This document shows positions 34,774 to 47,877 of a DNA stretch of 64,000 bases, in pieces. How positions within the stretch are numbered: the stretch's first letter is position 1; each line of letters starts with the position of its first letter. The notes below the pieces were generated by a model. The model saw only the letters and a program-made list of their open reading frames with translations. It was not told where the DNA came from and did no database searches. Source of the stretch: Congeria kusceri (lineage: Eukaryota; Mollusca; Bivalvia; Myida; Dreissenidae). The stretch covers positions 25,373,927-25,437,926 of the forward strand of contig CM051030.1 of the NCBI GenBank assembly GCA_027627225.1. The letters run 5' to 3'. The position numbers and the translations under genes are program-made.

Positions 34774-37429
34774 TGAAGACAAAGGCGGAAGCCGAGGAGG
34801 AGAAGAGCGTATTTGGGGAGCTGATGACGTGCGGGCAATGGATTAATGGGTTCAAAACGAGATTGAACAAATGAAAAACGCTAAGAAAATAACCGTTATC
34901 GGTAAACGTCTGTAGACCATCGTTTGACAGTGTTGATGGATATTAACTCAATAATAAAGTTTAAAATTATTTAGTTGTTGTTAACCTTATTCTTACTTAA
35001 ATGAAAATAACAGTGTTCATAAATGAACATATGCTAAACGTCTGCAGTTAACTCGTTCTAGTAACATTCAGCGAACTGTAATAAAAAATCATTGAAAATA
35101 AAATTGATTTCAAGAGGATATTTGCTATCCACGATTGGCATACAATGCTCGTGAACCTTTGGTGTAGTAAACATCAGGTTGTAAAATCATGATATAACAA
35201 GGTAGCTGTTGCTTAATCTTTCGCGTAAGCAATGTCATTACCGTCCACCAGCGATTCAGAGATGTGCAAGTTTCGTTCACAGTTTCATCGATAATAAGGA
35301 ATAACGAACGCAGAAAAACTAGATTGAAATCGTAAACGATGCTATTAATAATATGTTTTGGTAAAACACTTCGTCGCAATGGTAGTATATATGCATCGTG
35401 TGCATTTTCATATGTTACTGTGCACATGTCTAAAGAGAAAAGCAATAAGTTAGTTTGCAAACAAATACCTCAAGTGAATATCTTGTCGTTAGATTTGTAT
35501 TACTTTCCGTTAAATTGTTTACTCGTATGACTTTACCTGACTTGACTTATGCGATAAAATGAATACTATGTGACATAAATGTATATCAAGAACTTCCGTT
35601 AGCCTAGGTTAATTATACATTAAGTCAAATATGTAAATTTGTATTACTTTCTACTCTTCAAACCCAGCTATTCATCGAAAAGATCAACTAACTACAAAAC
35701 TGCAGCAATATTTTACAGCAATCACACATTTCAATATGTGCATGGACATGGGGATTTTTGTAAACTGCATTGCATTGCGAGGGATATGTTTAATAGGAGG
35801 GTGTAAATATAACTGTATATATATAGAAAAACCACAGTAGTAAGTTTTTTTCAGATGCTTTGACAGTTATATAGAATGAAATAGATCAATGTCTTTTTTA
35901 AGTATTTTGCTTTTTATAAAATATAGTATCCACAACATTAAACGACATGCACTAAGAGATTAGAGGCTAATTCAGTATACACTTATTTTAATATTAGCTA
36001 GATACTTAAATGCAGAAAAAGAAAATCTTCTTACACGGATAATACTATTCACGAACTATATTTATAAGATCACAGATGATCAATGTGTTGTACCCTTTTT
36101 CAGAAATACATAATTCTAAACTAGGTTACATGCACATGCAATATTCAATATACATGTAACTGAATACCAGCTAAGTTTGGTATGAGCGATGTCAAACTTA
36201 ATCGTACACTGATAAATTATTTCTATACCGCTGTGTATATACGCGTAAATGTTAGTTTGGCTATATTAGATTTAAACCGCTACTTCCTTGTTTTTGTTAA
36301 GTGCAGATGCGTGTATTCATCCTGACATTGTTAATAGTTAGATGATAATGATGTAGATGTGTTTGGGACTCTACTAATCCATATTCTTCTCGGCATTGGA
36401 ATATTAATAAAGCAATAATGTGGATTTGGGCAAGACTTTATTATGCTTTTATTGTACACGTAGGTGTATACACAGGTACATGCATTACATATTTAGATTA
36501 AAGTAAATTTAAGAATGTTTAAACATACTTCCGTACTGGTTCTAAGAGTGATCACTTGCCCGCCGTTTCTCCAAACACCACTGAGAGTGATACAACTTGT
36601 ACGTAGTTTGGAAGCGATTAATTCGTAGAATGCGGAATTCTGTACCCGTGAGCTATTCTTAAGTCCAATCCAACTATTTCTATAAAACGCAGTGCATTTC
36701 TGTCTCATATGAGTTAACGAACCGTCATGTCCTATGTAAAGTCGCATGTAACAATTAATTGATTGAACTTGAATAAACCATTTAAGATATTTTCAGTCCT
36801 GAAAGGACTTCATCTGTTGTTTTTCATTAAATAGCAACATATATCTGGGCGCATGCGGCTCGGTGGACAATGTATCGCGTTCGTAGTCTTTCGTATCGAT
36901 TATCATCATTGATCCAATTTAATTTCTGGTATATTTGTTAACATATATAAATCTATCATAATAATACAAGTACATATACTGTCTTTAAAATCAATTGTCA
37001 TTTTTTTATTCTCAATACTTCTTGATGTTTCAAAATATCTTGTTGTTTGTAATAAGACGGTTCCAAATACATTCATGTGCATGTTGTATTGGTGAAAGGG
37101 GGCCATCTTAAAAAAAACATGGACATTAATTTTACATTTATTCGATGTAATACCGAACAGGATATACTCTTAAACAAGAAGTATAATTCAAAACAATTTA
37201 CGGATTCTTGGTAATTGTTTATAAAAGAACTGTAAATGAATAATAAATACTGTATATTTATTTTATTAGTATATTGGCTTTAACATAAATTTATCTATGT
37301 TACAGAGCATTCCGGAGATAAATCGCAATCGGTTTAGAGTATAACTAATCCAAGCGTTGACTTTTGCCAGTAATATTCCCGATATTCTCAGTCGTTTGTC
37401 CGAGCTCAAGTGGTCACATGAAAACAAAC
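34774..37429. other. anonymous DNA
   Basis: The 111-codon minus frame at 35125-35460 and the frame at 36493-36747 have no recognised domain and no splice evidence. Short TA runs occur near 35816. Confidence 0.35.
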
Positions 37430-38022
37430 ATTATAGGGCTCCGATAAAAGCGCATATAAGCGGAAACTGACTATATATATATGCGGGGTCGCATGTATTG
37501 TATAGACTTAAATAGCAAAATGACTTTGAAATTCTTCTCCTCTGAATCCGCAAAGCCCAGAGTTTGATATTTGGTATGCAACATTTCAAAGTGATCCTCT
37601 ACAAAGATTGTTCAACTGCCCCTGGGGTAAAAACTGACGACGCCCGAGGGACACATGGTTTATATAGACTTATATAGATAAATTACTTTGACAATTTTCT
37701 TCTCTGAAACGGCAAGGCCCAGAGATTTGATATTCGGTTGGTAACATTTTATAGGGATCCTGTACAAATATTGTTCAAATGATGACCTGGGTTCAAAACT
37801 GGCCACCCTTAGGGGGTCGCATTGTTTGTATAAGCTTAAATAGCAAAATTACATCAATAATCTTCTCCTCTCAAACCGCAAGGCCAAGAGGTTTAATATT
37901 CGGTATGTAACATTGCATACTATACTTCTACAAAGATTGTTCAAAAGATGCCCCTGGGGTCAAAACTGGGATGCCTTAAATTCAGGTGAGCGACCTATGG
38001 CCATCGTGGCCCTCTTGTTTAA
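37430..38022 (+). repeat. tandem-core element (about 165-bp core) with hairpin 3' terminus, copy i
   Basis: Three units carry CTCTGAA-CCGCAAGGCCCAGAG and then GTAACATT (GCAACATT in the first) at 37551, 37713 and 37879. The array ends in TTCAGGTGAGCGACCTATGG, then CCATCGTGGCCCTCTTGTTT. The small hairpin is GGCCA/TGGCC. The core is the same family as the long array at 49855-53566. The layout matches bivalve pearl/Helentron-associated elements. Confidence 0.7.
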
Positions 38023-38129
38023 TAATCTGAAAATTTTTTGTTTTATAAATACAGGTATTGTAATTGAGATGTGAAATGTAATATGCAACTTTAACAAGCG
38101 CCAAATTCTTTCCTCTGTTTCCGATCTAT

Positions 38130-38975
38130 AAGGCTATCCAGATGGTATCCAGATATTGCATACGAATATCCGGATACCAATTCTGGTAACCGTTGACATC
38201 CCTAAAAATACTTTATATCGATCCTCGCTTGGGTTTGCATATAAGGTGGGTTGGGTCATGGTCACTGTTACAAAAAAACTGAAAAAAGGTTTCCGCTCAA
38301 TAACTTGAGAACACATTGAGATAATTTAATGACACATCGTACATATATACCTTATTACAAAACCTCGATTGGGATTGCATATGGGTGGGATCAAGGTCAA
38401 GGTCACTGTAACTAATAATAGAAAAAATGTTTTCACTCATTAACTTGAGAAAGCATTGAGATATTGTAATGAAACTTCATTCATAAATGCCTTATATCGA
38501 TAGCTTGCTTAGGATTACGTATGGGGTGGGTGGGGTAAATGTCACTGTTACTATAAATAGAAAAACGGTTCCCCTGAATATATTGAGAACGCATAGAAGT
38601 ATTTAAATGAAACTTGAAACATATATACCTTATATAAAGACATCGCTTGGGATTGCATACGGGTTTGGTGGGGTCAAGGTCAAGGATGACCATTACTACA
38701 ATTACAAAAACAGTTTTCACTCAATAGCTTGAGAAGACATTGAGCAATTTTATTGAAACTTGTTATGTAGATACCATATATATAGGCCTCATTTGGGATT
38801 GCGTATTCGGAACGTTGGTTCAAGGTCAAGGTCATTATCATTGTATTTGTGTGCTGACTTTGATGCGTTTCGTGAAAGAAATTTAGTTTTCGTGTAATTT
38901 TTAAGTTTCTTGTGTGTAGTCATAAAGGCCCATAACTGTGACAATGTGGTTAAATTGTCCTAAGACAGTTCTTGT
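38130..38975 (+). repeat. tandem-core array, about 140-bp period
   Basis: Units share TTGAGAACACATTGAGAT, ATATATACCTTAT, TTGGGATTGCATA and GGGTCAAGGTCAAGGTCACT, with starts near 38304, 38445, 38583 and 38728. A short near-perfect hairpin (GGTATCCAGATATT with AATATCCGGATACC) lies at 38144-38178. The 3' end may be near 38970 (TAAGACAGTTCTTGTTT). Confidence 0.65.
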
Positions 38976-39624
38976 TTATTTTAAATTAAAAAAACAGAGA
39001 GAACCATCTTCGCAATATCTGAACTAAAGAAAAGTGGCGAACGATGCCAGATTTTGTTGTTTTACAATGGGACCATATTCGATTTGATTTACTTGTTTTT
39101 ATCCATCAGCCTCTTTGTTTGAATCAATCAAATAATTACAAAATTCATAAAGTTTCAACAAGTAAAACTTGGGACGATTGTATGATCAATTGTGTGTGGT
39201 AGACGATAACAAGAAAGTTACGGACAGAGTTTCGAATTCAGTTAGCAAATCAACAACTGGTCGTGTTAAAAAGTTTCACCCTGATATTAATAAAACAAGT
39301 GTATGTAATTAAGGAATAATTATTCTATCAGCAGACAAAAGGTTAGATGTGATAACTGTTCTTTGTTAAATTGTCATTGTTAAAAACACAATATATAATA
39401 CGAGAGGACAGATAAATCAAAGTTCATATTATTTCTGAATTTCTTATAAATTTAGTTTATTCTGAGGATATCAATAGCTATCAAAATATTAAGTCGGCGC
39501 CTGGATACATATGTAGCATCTGAATAGTCGTATATTATATCAGAAAACAAACCAAAATTAGTTTTCATCAAATTAGTATTGATTTTCAATTCATGTATTT
39601 TCCATTTTTCTAACGCTTGTTACT
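38976..39624. other. anonymous DNA between tandem-core arrays
   Basis: No gene, terminus or repeat unit is recognised. Confidence 0.35.
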
Positions 39625-40826
39625 GTCGTAACTAAGTTCGATAATCAGCAAAAGTGCCATAAGAATTGTGGAGTTAAGGCTCTTGAAGTGTCTAAAATTA
39701 ACCTTTTTAGTCGTTTCCGCTCTCTAAGTCCAGAAGTTTTCATCCAATAAGCCAAATACTCCAGGAGTTGTGGAGTCATTACCCTTGATTTATCTGAAAT
39801 TGGCCTTTTTGTGGTTTCAGCTTTCTAAGTCCAACAGTTTTCACCCGCTCTTCACCAAAGGTCATCATGTTTGTTGTAATACTATCTAGGTCAACTTTAA
39901 TAATCATCCAAATCGCCCCAGGAATTGTAGAGTTATGGCCCTTAAATTGTTTAAAATTAACCTTTTTAGCTGTTTCTGCTCTCTTAGTCCAATATTTTCC
40001 TCCAATCTAAACCAAACTTCATGAAAATGTTCATTATAATAATTCTAGGCCAAGGTTGATAATCAGCCAAACCGCTTCAGGAATTGGGGAGTTATTGCCC
40101 TTGAAAAATCTGAAATTAGCCGTTTTAGCGGTTTCCACGCTCTTAAGTCCAACCGTTTTCATTCGATCTTCACGGAACATCATGAACATGTTTGTGGGCA
40201 TACGATCTTGGCCAAGTTTAATAATCAGCCAAATCGCCTTAGTTATTGTAGAGTTATAGCCCTTGAATAATCTAAAATTTGCCGTTTTAGCAGTCTCCGT
40301 TCTCTAATTCCTCCAGTTCATAAACGATCTTCACCGAAAATCTGTGTGGGCATATTATTAAGTTTGATAATCAACCAAATCGTCCCAGTCACTGTGTAAT
40401 TATGGCCCTAGATTATTATAACTTTGCCGATTAATCCATTTTAACGTAGAGGGGGCATGACTGTTCTACATTAGCGCTTGTTATCATATGTGTCAATATT
40501 TAACTTCAAACATCTATGTAGCCGCTATATAACTTTCAGACACCGCGGGATGTGTCGGATTGTCAGACATGTCTGACACAATTTAAAAATGTCCGACAGA
40601 TCCAAATCGCTTGTAAGATATTTTGTCTGACATAATTGTTTCAAGTTCTACTCGTTTCACAGTGTGTGTCGGACTTTCAATCTGGTTGTCTGACATAGTG
40701 TTGAAGGCTGTCATACAACGTGTCTGCTTAGCACCTCTTAAGTATAGCGATGTCTGAACTTTTAAAAGCCATTATGCTGCAGCAAATTCAGGTGAGCGAC
40801 CTAGGGCCATAAAGGCCTTCTTGTTT
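39625..40826 (+). repeat. tandem-core element with hairpin 3' terminus, copy ii
   Basis: Units of 152-161 bp share TAATAATCAGCCAAATCGCC, GGAATTGTAGAGTTATGGCC and CTCTTAGTCCAA at about 39895, 40055, 40216 and 40368, with older, shorter units before. After a segment rich in TGTCTGAC words (40540-40740) it ends in TTCAGGTGAGCGACCTAGGG, then a short loop and GGCCTTCTTGTTT. Confidence 0.65.
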
Positions 40827-41254
40827 CTATTATGGCCATATTGAAACTTTAAAAATCGTCTTGTCAGTAACCACTTGTTGGATCTCGAATTTATTTCACA
40901 GAGATTTTCCTTGAGTGACCCTCTACAAAATTCCTGCATTTTATTATTATTTAGAAAACAACAACAAAAACATGGCTGTCAGATGGTAGATGTCCTTATA
41001 TGAATTTAATGAAAACTTTGCAAATATTATATAACCACTATCAGTATTTTGAAATAATTTTACACACAAAGCTTCATAGATGACTATAATCTACCAAATT
41101 CCTTCAAATCATTTGGATACGCTAAAAGCATGGCTGTCAGTGGTCCATCATTGAAGTCAAATGTCAACTTTTACTTCGTTTCTTTTAAACTTTCACAAAC
41201 AATGATTTATTAAACTGTGGTGAGCGACCCAGGGCCACATTGGCCCTCTTGTTT
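40827..41254 (+). repeat. tandem-core element with hairpin 3' terminus, copy iii
   Basis: The core contains CTTTAAAAATCGTCTTGTCA, a short stretch and then CCTTGAGTGACCCTCTACAA, the same family as 51505-51865. The end reads TGGTGAGCGACCCAGGGCCA, then CATTGGCCCTCTTGTTT. Its hairpin AGGGCCA/TGGCCCT is perfect over seven pairs. Confidence 0.6.
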
Positions 41255-42187
41255 ACCCACTCTTCTTGAAACTCTCTCCGAAAATTTGTTTCAATGATAT
41301 CACAGACACGTTCGAAACCAGGTCTCGAGGCCATGTTGAATATAAAGCTCGTGAACACACTAGAGGTCACATTTATAGTGCAATAATCATGAAACTTGCT
41401 CAGAACCTTTGTCCGAATTTTATTTCGGACGAGTTTGTAACTGGGTCATGTGGGCGTCAAAAACAATATCACTAGGACAAATTGAACCAAAAGCTTGTGA
41501 ACACTCTTGAAGTCACATAATTTGCCAAATATTCTAAAAACTTGCTTAGAAATTTTGTGTTAATTATATATCAGATGAGTTTGAAACTAGGTCATTTGGG
41601 GTCAAGAACTAGGTCACCTGGCCAAATTGAAAAACAGCTTGTTAACACTCTAGAGGCTACGTTTGTAGCCCAATCATGAAACTTGCTCCGAAATATGTTC
41701 CAATGATATCTTGGAATAGGTCACCAGGCCAAATTGAACAAAAACCTTGGGAACACTTTTGAGTAGAGGCCAAATTTAAGGCCGATCATTAGAAAACGTG
41801 CTTAGAACATTTGTATTGAAGAAGACGCTTGTGAACACTCTAGAGGCCACATTTTAGCCATATCTTTATTAAAATTTCTCAGAAAAAATGTCCCAATGAT
41901 ATTTGGGACGAGCTATTAACTGGATAAGTGGAATAAACAACAAGGTCACCAGGCCAAATCGAACAAAATGCTTTTGAACATTCTAGAGGCCAATCATCGC
42001 GAAACCTGCTTAGAACATTTGTCCCATTAATATATGGGACCAGTTCAAAACATGGGGTAAAACTAGGTAACCAGGCAAAATTGAAGAAAAAGCTTGTGAA
42101 CACTCCAGAGGTCACACGTATTGCCCTTTCGGCTTAGTTCCTTAGCTCCTCAGGCGAGCGATCTAGGGCCTTATGATCCCTTTGTTT
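41255..42187 (+). repeat. tandem-core element with hairpin-like 3' terminus, copy iv
   Basis: Units of roughly 145 bp share TGTGAACACTCTAGAGGTCA, GAAACTTGCT, AACATTTGTCC and AACTAGGTCACCAGGCCAAA at 41352, 41497, 41641, 41830, 41972 and 42097. It ends CTCAGGCGAGCGATCTAGGG, CCTTATGATCCC, TTTGTTT. The hairpin is degraded. Open frames on both strands here are by-products. Confidence 0.65.
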
Positions 42188-42876
42188 GATGACATGTTAT
42201 GCTGATGAATATAAATGGTTTGCACTATTTGTCTTGCCCTCTTGTGCAAAGATTTATAATCACTATGTAGCAAGACAATATGCACATGCAAATCATACTT
42301 CGTACTTTATATGTAGTGTTGTTAACATCAAGTATTGTTGACCAGATAACCTGACTTTCAAAACAATAATGCTGATAAAACATTAACATAGAGCTATAGC
42401 ATCTGAATGACTAGCAATGGCATCAACAAATCAAACTACGAACAAAGTCGATATATAATTCATCCTTGGATATACAGTGGAATTGCTTCTGACAAACTTG
42501 AGATATAAATTAGGTGAATTGTGTGGTGAAATGTTTTAAATATTATTATCATAATTTATGTTTAGCTATTTTTATAGTTGGTTTAAATTTTGTTGATAAT
42601 GAGGGGTAAAACCATTTAGGGGAGATGGGAGAATCGTGATTTTCTGTTTATTAACATGTTCTGTTTATGTACAGAGTACAGTGAACTTTTGGGCCCTGCA
42701 ACAGAACAATGCGCATACGCAGTCATCACCGCTTAAATTGAAAATGCATGGCAAATGGTGCAGTTGCAACTAACGCTTTAGCTTTCAATGTCATAGAAAT
42801 CATTGTGATAAATAATGTCAGTAACATGAAATTTTACTTGCCCAAATCTACATTTTGATATGATTCTCTGTTTCAG
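42188..42876. other. presumed intron or upstream DNA of the Ig gene
   Basis: No repeat or gene is recognised. The 3' edge is a polypyrimidine acceptor (CTCTGTTTCAG). Confidence 0.35.
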
Positions 42877-43242
42877 CTACCCAGAATGTGACACTGTCCG
42901 GGAATGGAACATCCACAGGTGGCGCCACTGTGTCCCAGGGTGATGCACTGACCATGACTTGTTCAACTGTACAGAATCCATCATATATAGAATGGTTTAA
43001 AGCAGAAAGCCCTACATTTTTGCCAGAATATAACGTAGCTTCATTCACACTTTTGCCTAATGGTTCATGTGCATTTGGTATAGAACCACCAGCAGGCCTC
43101 TTCTGCTTCTGTGTCAGCGCCTTTCAGTATGGATGCACCATCCAGGCAGTTACCATTGCGGATCACGGGGACAGATGGGGATGTAGAGCCTATTTTACTG
43201 GAACATTTCAAAATAGCATCCTGCTAAATATCACTGTGAACG
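42877..43242 (+). CDS. Ig-domain exon 1 of a multi-Ig gene (partial gene)
   Basis: The exon is bounded by TTTCAG and by GTAGTG. Its 366 bases form a phase 1-1 exon. The translation shows TQNVTLSGNGTSTGG, DALTMTCSTVQNPSYIEWFK and TIADHGDRWGCRAYFTG. That is the first cysteine, the core W of E-W-F and the closing D-x-G-x-x-x-C of an extracellular Ig domain. A cysteine-rich insert in the middle (GLFCFCVSAFQYGC) could add a disulfide. N-glycosylation sequons occur (NVT, NGT, NGS). The donor is not the strongest (GTAGTG). It probably belongs to the same gene as the exons from 59415 onward, but the 16-kb gap leaves that open. Confidence 0.7.
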
Positions 43243-43841
43243 GTAGTGTATAATTTCTGGTTATTATCCCCATTATCAAACTTTCTAATACAAATATCAT
43301 ACAACATAATATCATATTCAAGAGAATAGTACACCATTCATGTGCCATCCATAATTGCACATTTCCTGAAATAGTAATTTTTATTCCATTAGCCCTACAT
43401 TCATATTAATTATTAGTACATATGCACATTAGAACATAAGTCACAGACCATTTATTTAGTTTTAAACAAAATTTATATATATACAGTCTTCGGCGTTAAG
43501 TGGTGGACCGTGGACTGAGTTCTCCAAATTTTTGATTGGTCCTGCAAAAGTTGCAAGTAGACTGAACGGGCGGTCCAGCAAAGAAATTTTCCCTGATAAT
43601 TTGGACACCAGAAATCTCTAAAACTATTCATTCAATCATTGTCAGTATAGCGAAAATCGGCTTATTTGGATGCATGCTTTTACAAAGATGCCATGAAATT
43701 TAGTGTCAGATTTGCAACCATTTCTGCTTGCGTTCGCATGTTTTTCTAAAACAAAGAACGCCTACTCGGCAATAAACTCACTCTCCTTCTGCATTGGCGT
43801 TTTTTTTTTGCTTATTTTTTTTTTTTTTTTGATTCTCACTA

Positions 43842-43847
43842 TTTATT
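43842..43847 (-). terminator. LINE polyadenylation signal AATAAA
   Basis: On the minus strand AATAAA lies about 12 bases before a 16-base A run, the usual spacing for cleavage and polyadenylation. A (TA)n run is just upstream at 43859-43880. Confidence 0.6.
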
Positions 43848-44243
43848 CGTTTACAAGTACATATATATATATATATATACAAAGAATACAATATACATGG
43901 CAATACATAGCAACATATACTTGGTTTAATCCACTATAATATATGCTATGACATGTATAGAATTTATGTAGTAGAGAATCAATAAATGCATAAATACAGG
44001 AGAACAACAAAAGGAAAAAGGAAAAAAACAACATGGTAAATGTTACAGCATTTTTATCTATCAAAATATATCAATGCTGATTGAGGGGAGTGGGTGTATA
44101 AAAATAAACAATAACAGTTAATATTTTAACATTAATAAATGTGTTTAATTTCGGCTGCAAAATAATTTTAAAATGTTCATACAGCCCTTTCTTTCTTCAG
44201 ACAGGTTAGTTTTTTCAATAATTGTGCATGATAAGTTTAGAAG

Positions 44244-45764
44244 TCATTTTAAACCTTCTATTGCGGGGATGGTGTTTCTTCGTTTACAAAGAAAAATGTA
44301 ACGCTTTATCTCTAGACAAAATAGATTATAGGCTTTTTTAGGTGAGCCTAAGATGAATGATTTAGAATTCATTGCAAATTCAGCATCAATTTGATAAACA
44401 ATATTGTTTACATTGGATAAGAACGCTTGAACAATTGTGCAATCCCAGAAAAGATGTATAAGTGTTTCTGGTTCAGTTTTGCAAAAAGTACATTTGTCAC
44501 AGTCAACTATTTTCATTTTGGTAAGAAGGCTGTTGCAACCTAATATGTTATGAGTTATCCTAATTTGGAACCATTGTAAGTAAGAATCTTGTGTGACATC
44601 AAATATCCAACTATGTAAAAACTTCCATTCGGATTCATGAATGTTAAAAATACTATTCCACTTTTCACGACATGAAGGAATTTCTGGATTGTTGATGAAA
44701 GTTTTATATATAACAGCATTACCTTTTGTATACATAATTAATGACTTAATATAGCTTGGTATTAAGGGGAAACATGTATCCATTATTTCTGTGTTGTCGG
44801 CAATATGAAGAGATTTTAAATAGACTTTAATAGATTTTGTAATACATTCATATTGCAGGAAATTCACTGAAGTTCCAATTCTCTTGCTAAATGCCGATCT
44901 ATCTAGAAATGACTTATCATTTTTCATAAGATCTTTAACATAACGAATTCCTCGATCATACCAAGCTTTGACAAAAATTGGTTCATTACCAACCAACAAC
45001 TTGTGATTATAAAACATAGGTAATCCTAAAAACTCGGTTATAGTAGTTATAACATATTTATCAATAAAATCTATGTATGACTGAAATACATCTGCCCAAA
45101 ATGGGTTTTTACATTGTTGTAGAATATTTTGAACATAGACCTTACCAAAATTGAATAAGTGGTTAATATTTACAATATTATTGCAAACTAAAATACACCA
45201 CTTGCTATCGGCACCTGGTATTAAACGCTTAAACCAGGTTAATTTGATGCTATTCATGTATGCAACAACATCGAGCATTTTCAATCCACCATCAGTATAA
45301 TCTTTGACTAGAACTTTACTTTTTCTTTTTGTTTTACCTTGCCAGACAAAATCATAAAAAAGACTATTAAGTTTATGCAAAAATTGTGTATTTGGTCTTG
45401 GTAGGGTAGCAAACAAATTAGTTAAGTGTGGCAGTAACAATGATTTAATAACTGTTATTCTACCTATGGGTGTAAGTTCTCTTTTATTCCATGACTTTAT
45501 ACAATTACTTATTGTATCAATTTTGTCTTCGAAATTTAATGATATCATTTTATCTAGGTCAACATCAAAGTTAATTCCAAGTAATCTGAAACAAGTATTT
45601 CCCCAATTGAGCTTCCATTTTGTTGTTATTGACCGTGTACTATATTTTAATGCACCAATCCAAATAACATGTGTTTTTTCAAAGTTAACCTTTAGCCCAG
45701 AAATCAAAGAAAAATCTTGTAGAATATGTAAAGTAGATTTGAGAGAGGCTTCACTTCCATCCAA
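44244..45764 (-). pseudogene. LINE ORF2, reverse transcriptase thumb and C-terminal domain (506 codons open)
   Basis: The open frame starts just after the FADD box (SQFADDTSLLLDG lies at about 45758-45796, partly upstream of the first ATG). It contains GLKVNFEKTHVIWIG, the NKRELTPIGRITVIKSL block and a long C-terminal region. It ends with CTFCKTEPETLIHLFWDC, a C-x2-C-x8-H-x4-C knuckle. This part is intact, unlike the plus-strand copy. The plus-strand frame at 45466-45792 is its shadow. Confidence 0.85.
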
Positions 45765-45859
45765 TAGTAAAGATGTGTCATCAGCAAATTGAGAGATTTT
45801 ATATTCAACGCCGTTAATAAAAATTCCTTTTACATTTTTACTGATTCTTATTTTTGCAG

Positions 45860-46622
45860 CTAGTATTTCGCACAGAGAATGAATAAGTAGGGGCTAATGG
45901 GGTCTCCTTGACGACAACCGCGTTGTATTTCAAAGAAATTAGTTAAAAATCCATTCAGCTGAACTGCTGTCAAAATTTCAGTATATAACAACTTTATCCA
46001 TTTCATGAATGAAGGACCAAAGTTAAAAAATAATAAAGTGTTATTAATAAAATCAAAAGATAATGTGTCAAAGGCCTTTTCAAAATCTATCATCATTAAG
46101 AGTCCCGGAATATTATATTTTTCAGTATGATTCATTATGTCATAGATAAGACGTATGTTTTCACCAATAAACCTCCCTTTAACAAATCCTGTTTTTGGTC
46201 TTTATTCACTAATATATCTAAAACCGATTTAAGACGATGAGCAATTGAACCTGAAGCTAATTTGTATATAGTATTCAAAAGAGTTATAGGTCGCCAGTTT
46301 TTTAATTCTGTTTTGGTTTATCCTGTTTTGGAATGCAGGTAATAATACCTTGTTTTTGTGTCACTGATAGTTCACCATTAGTAAATGCAAAATTTAGGGA
46401 CCAAACTACAAAATGGCCAATTTTATTCCAAAAAACTTTATAGAAATTTGTTGTAAAGCCATCCGACCCAGGACTCGTATCATTTTGCATAAGTGTAAGA
46501 GTATTTGAAACTTCTGGATATGTGAGAAGGCCTTCTAATAAATTTGACTGGTCGCTGTTTAGTTTAGGAATGTGAGAATATTCTAAAAAGTTAGGGATAT
46601 CAATATTGTGGTTATTGTTCAC
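45860..46622 (-). pseudogene. LINE ORF2, reverse transcriptase fingers and palm, first part
   Basis: Frame 46302-46622 holds SPGSDGFTTNFYKVFWNKIG and KQGIITCIPKQDKP. Single-base lesions near 46318 and 46190 separate it from KNWRPITLLN and from TGFVKGRFIGENIRLIYDIM. Frame 45860-46135 carries the A block MIDFEKAFDTLSFDFIN with its catalytic D, and QRGCRQGDPISPYLFI. One missing base near 45867 ends the frame just before the catalytic FADD. Confidence 0.85.
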
Positions 46623-46660
46623 TTTAGAGTATAAATTTTTGTAAAAACACTCAGTTTCTT

Positions 46661-47488
46661 TTAAGATTTCGTTTTGATTATATATATAATTCCATTGCTT
46701 GTTTCTAGAAATGGTATAACTTTGTTCATGCAGTAATGTCTTTCTAGGCTACAAAATAGCTTTGTTGGCTTTTCTCCATTGTCAATCCATTCTGCCCTTG
46801 ACCTTATAACATGGCCTTTCATTTTTTCATCTCGAATATTTTGTAACTCCGTTTGCATTTCGAGAAGTATTGATTTGTTTTGGTCATTTATATTAGTTTC
46901 TATTTTTTCAATCTCTTCTAGTAAAGTTTGTTCTCTATCCCTCCTAGTTTTATTTTTATAAGATGCATAAGATATTGTTTTGCCCCGAATTTCCAAAAGA
47001 AGAGTTTCTAAAAAAAGTTGATCATTGATTAAAAACTGCATATCCTGATCATTTACAATATTAATGTTATCAAAATTATAAACCGGTAAGGCATACTGTT
47101 TCTTAACTTCTTCAATTTTTTGGTTTATACAGTTTAAATAATCTCTGTCCAATAAAAGTGAGTTGTTAAATTTCCAAAGACCTTTTCCATGTTTGATATC
47201 TTGTAAGAATAGATTTAAAGTTATTACCGAGTGATCTGATCGGTAACTACTACCAATATTACAGCTTCTCACATGTGGCAATAAATCTTCAGTAATAAGG
47301 AAGACATCTAACCTTGCTTGTTGAATAGGATTTGTTCTGCGCCATGAAAATTTCTTGATTTTGCCATTTAATTCTCTGAAAGGATCACATAAATGTTTTT
47401 GTTGGATAAGATCGAGAATAAATTTCCTAGCGTTTTTGTTATTGTTACAAGATTTATAATTATCATAGTCAAGTTCAGTGTTAAGCAC
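46661..47488 (-). pseudogene. LINE ORF2, end of endonuclease and linker
   Basis: This 275-codon frame opens right after the deletion with LNTELDYDNYKSCNNNKNAR. It carries SWRRTNPIQQARLDVFLI and SSYRSDHSVITL (the SDH motif), a coiled lysine/glutamate linker, and VIRSRAEWIDNGEKPTKLF, which is conserved before the reverse transcriptase. It loses frame near 46670 within a run of TA dinucleotides, a typical slippage indel. Confidence 0.8.
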
Positions 47489-47877
47489 TAGATTAAAATT
47501 TCAAAAATGTTTTTTAAAAAATCAGGACAATCTGTATTTGGCCCATAAACATTAATAAGGGTAAATTGTCTTGATTGGTAAGTTATGTCCAACACAACAA
47601 AATTGCCATAAGTATCACAAAACGATTGAGAAACTTTAATATCTAAACCCTTTTTAAACATAATACCTACGCCTCGGGCATTGGACTTGCCGTGACTAAA
47701 ATATACTTGAGAGTTCCATAACGAGTACAAATGCTTTTCCATATTAGAAGTAAAATGCACATCTTGTAAACAATATATATCAGCATTTTTTTCTCTTAAA
47801 AAATTAAAAACATCAATTCTTTTATGAATATTATTTAAGCCTCTACAATTGTATGAGATAATGTTACATGAGGTCAT
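47488..47877 (-). pseudogene. LINE ORF2, endonuclease N-terminal part
   Basis: The frame begins MTSCNIISYNCRGLNNIHKR, with the NCRG metal-binding motif. It continues with DIYCLQDVHFTSN (the QD-x-H motif), HGKSNARGVGIMFKK and INVYGPNTDCPDF. It ends abruptly at a stop. By comparison with the plus-strand copy, a deletion of about 40-50 bases removes the segment up to and including the G and D of GDFN and shifts the frame. The endonuclease is therefore dead. Confidence 0.8.

Noticed and set aside
35125..35460. 111-codon minus frame
   Set aside because: No domain recognised. The composition looks like translated AT-rich DNA.
41266..42115. Frames on both strands in the CTAGAGGTCACA array
   Set aside because: They are shadows of a tandem repeat of about 145 bp and are not conserved from unit to unit.
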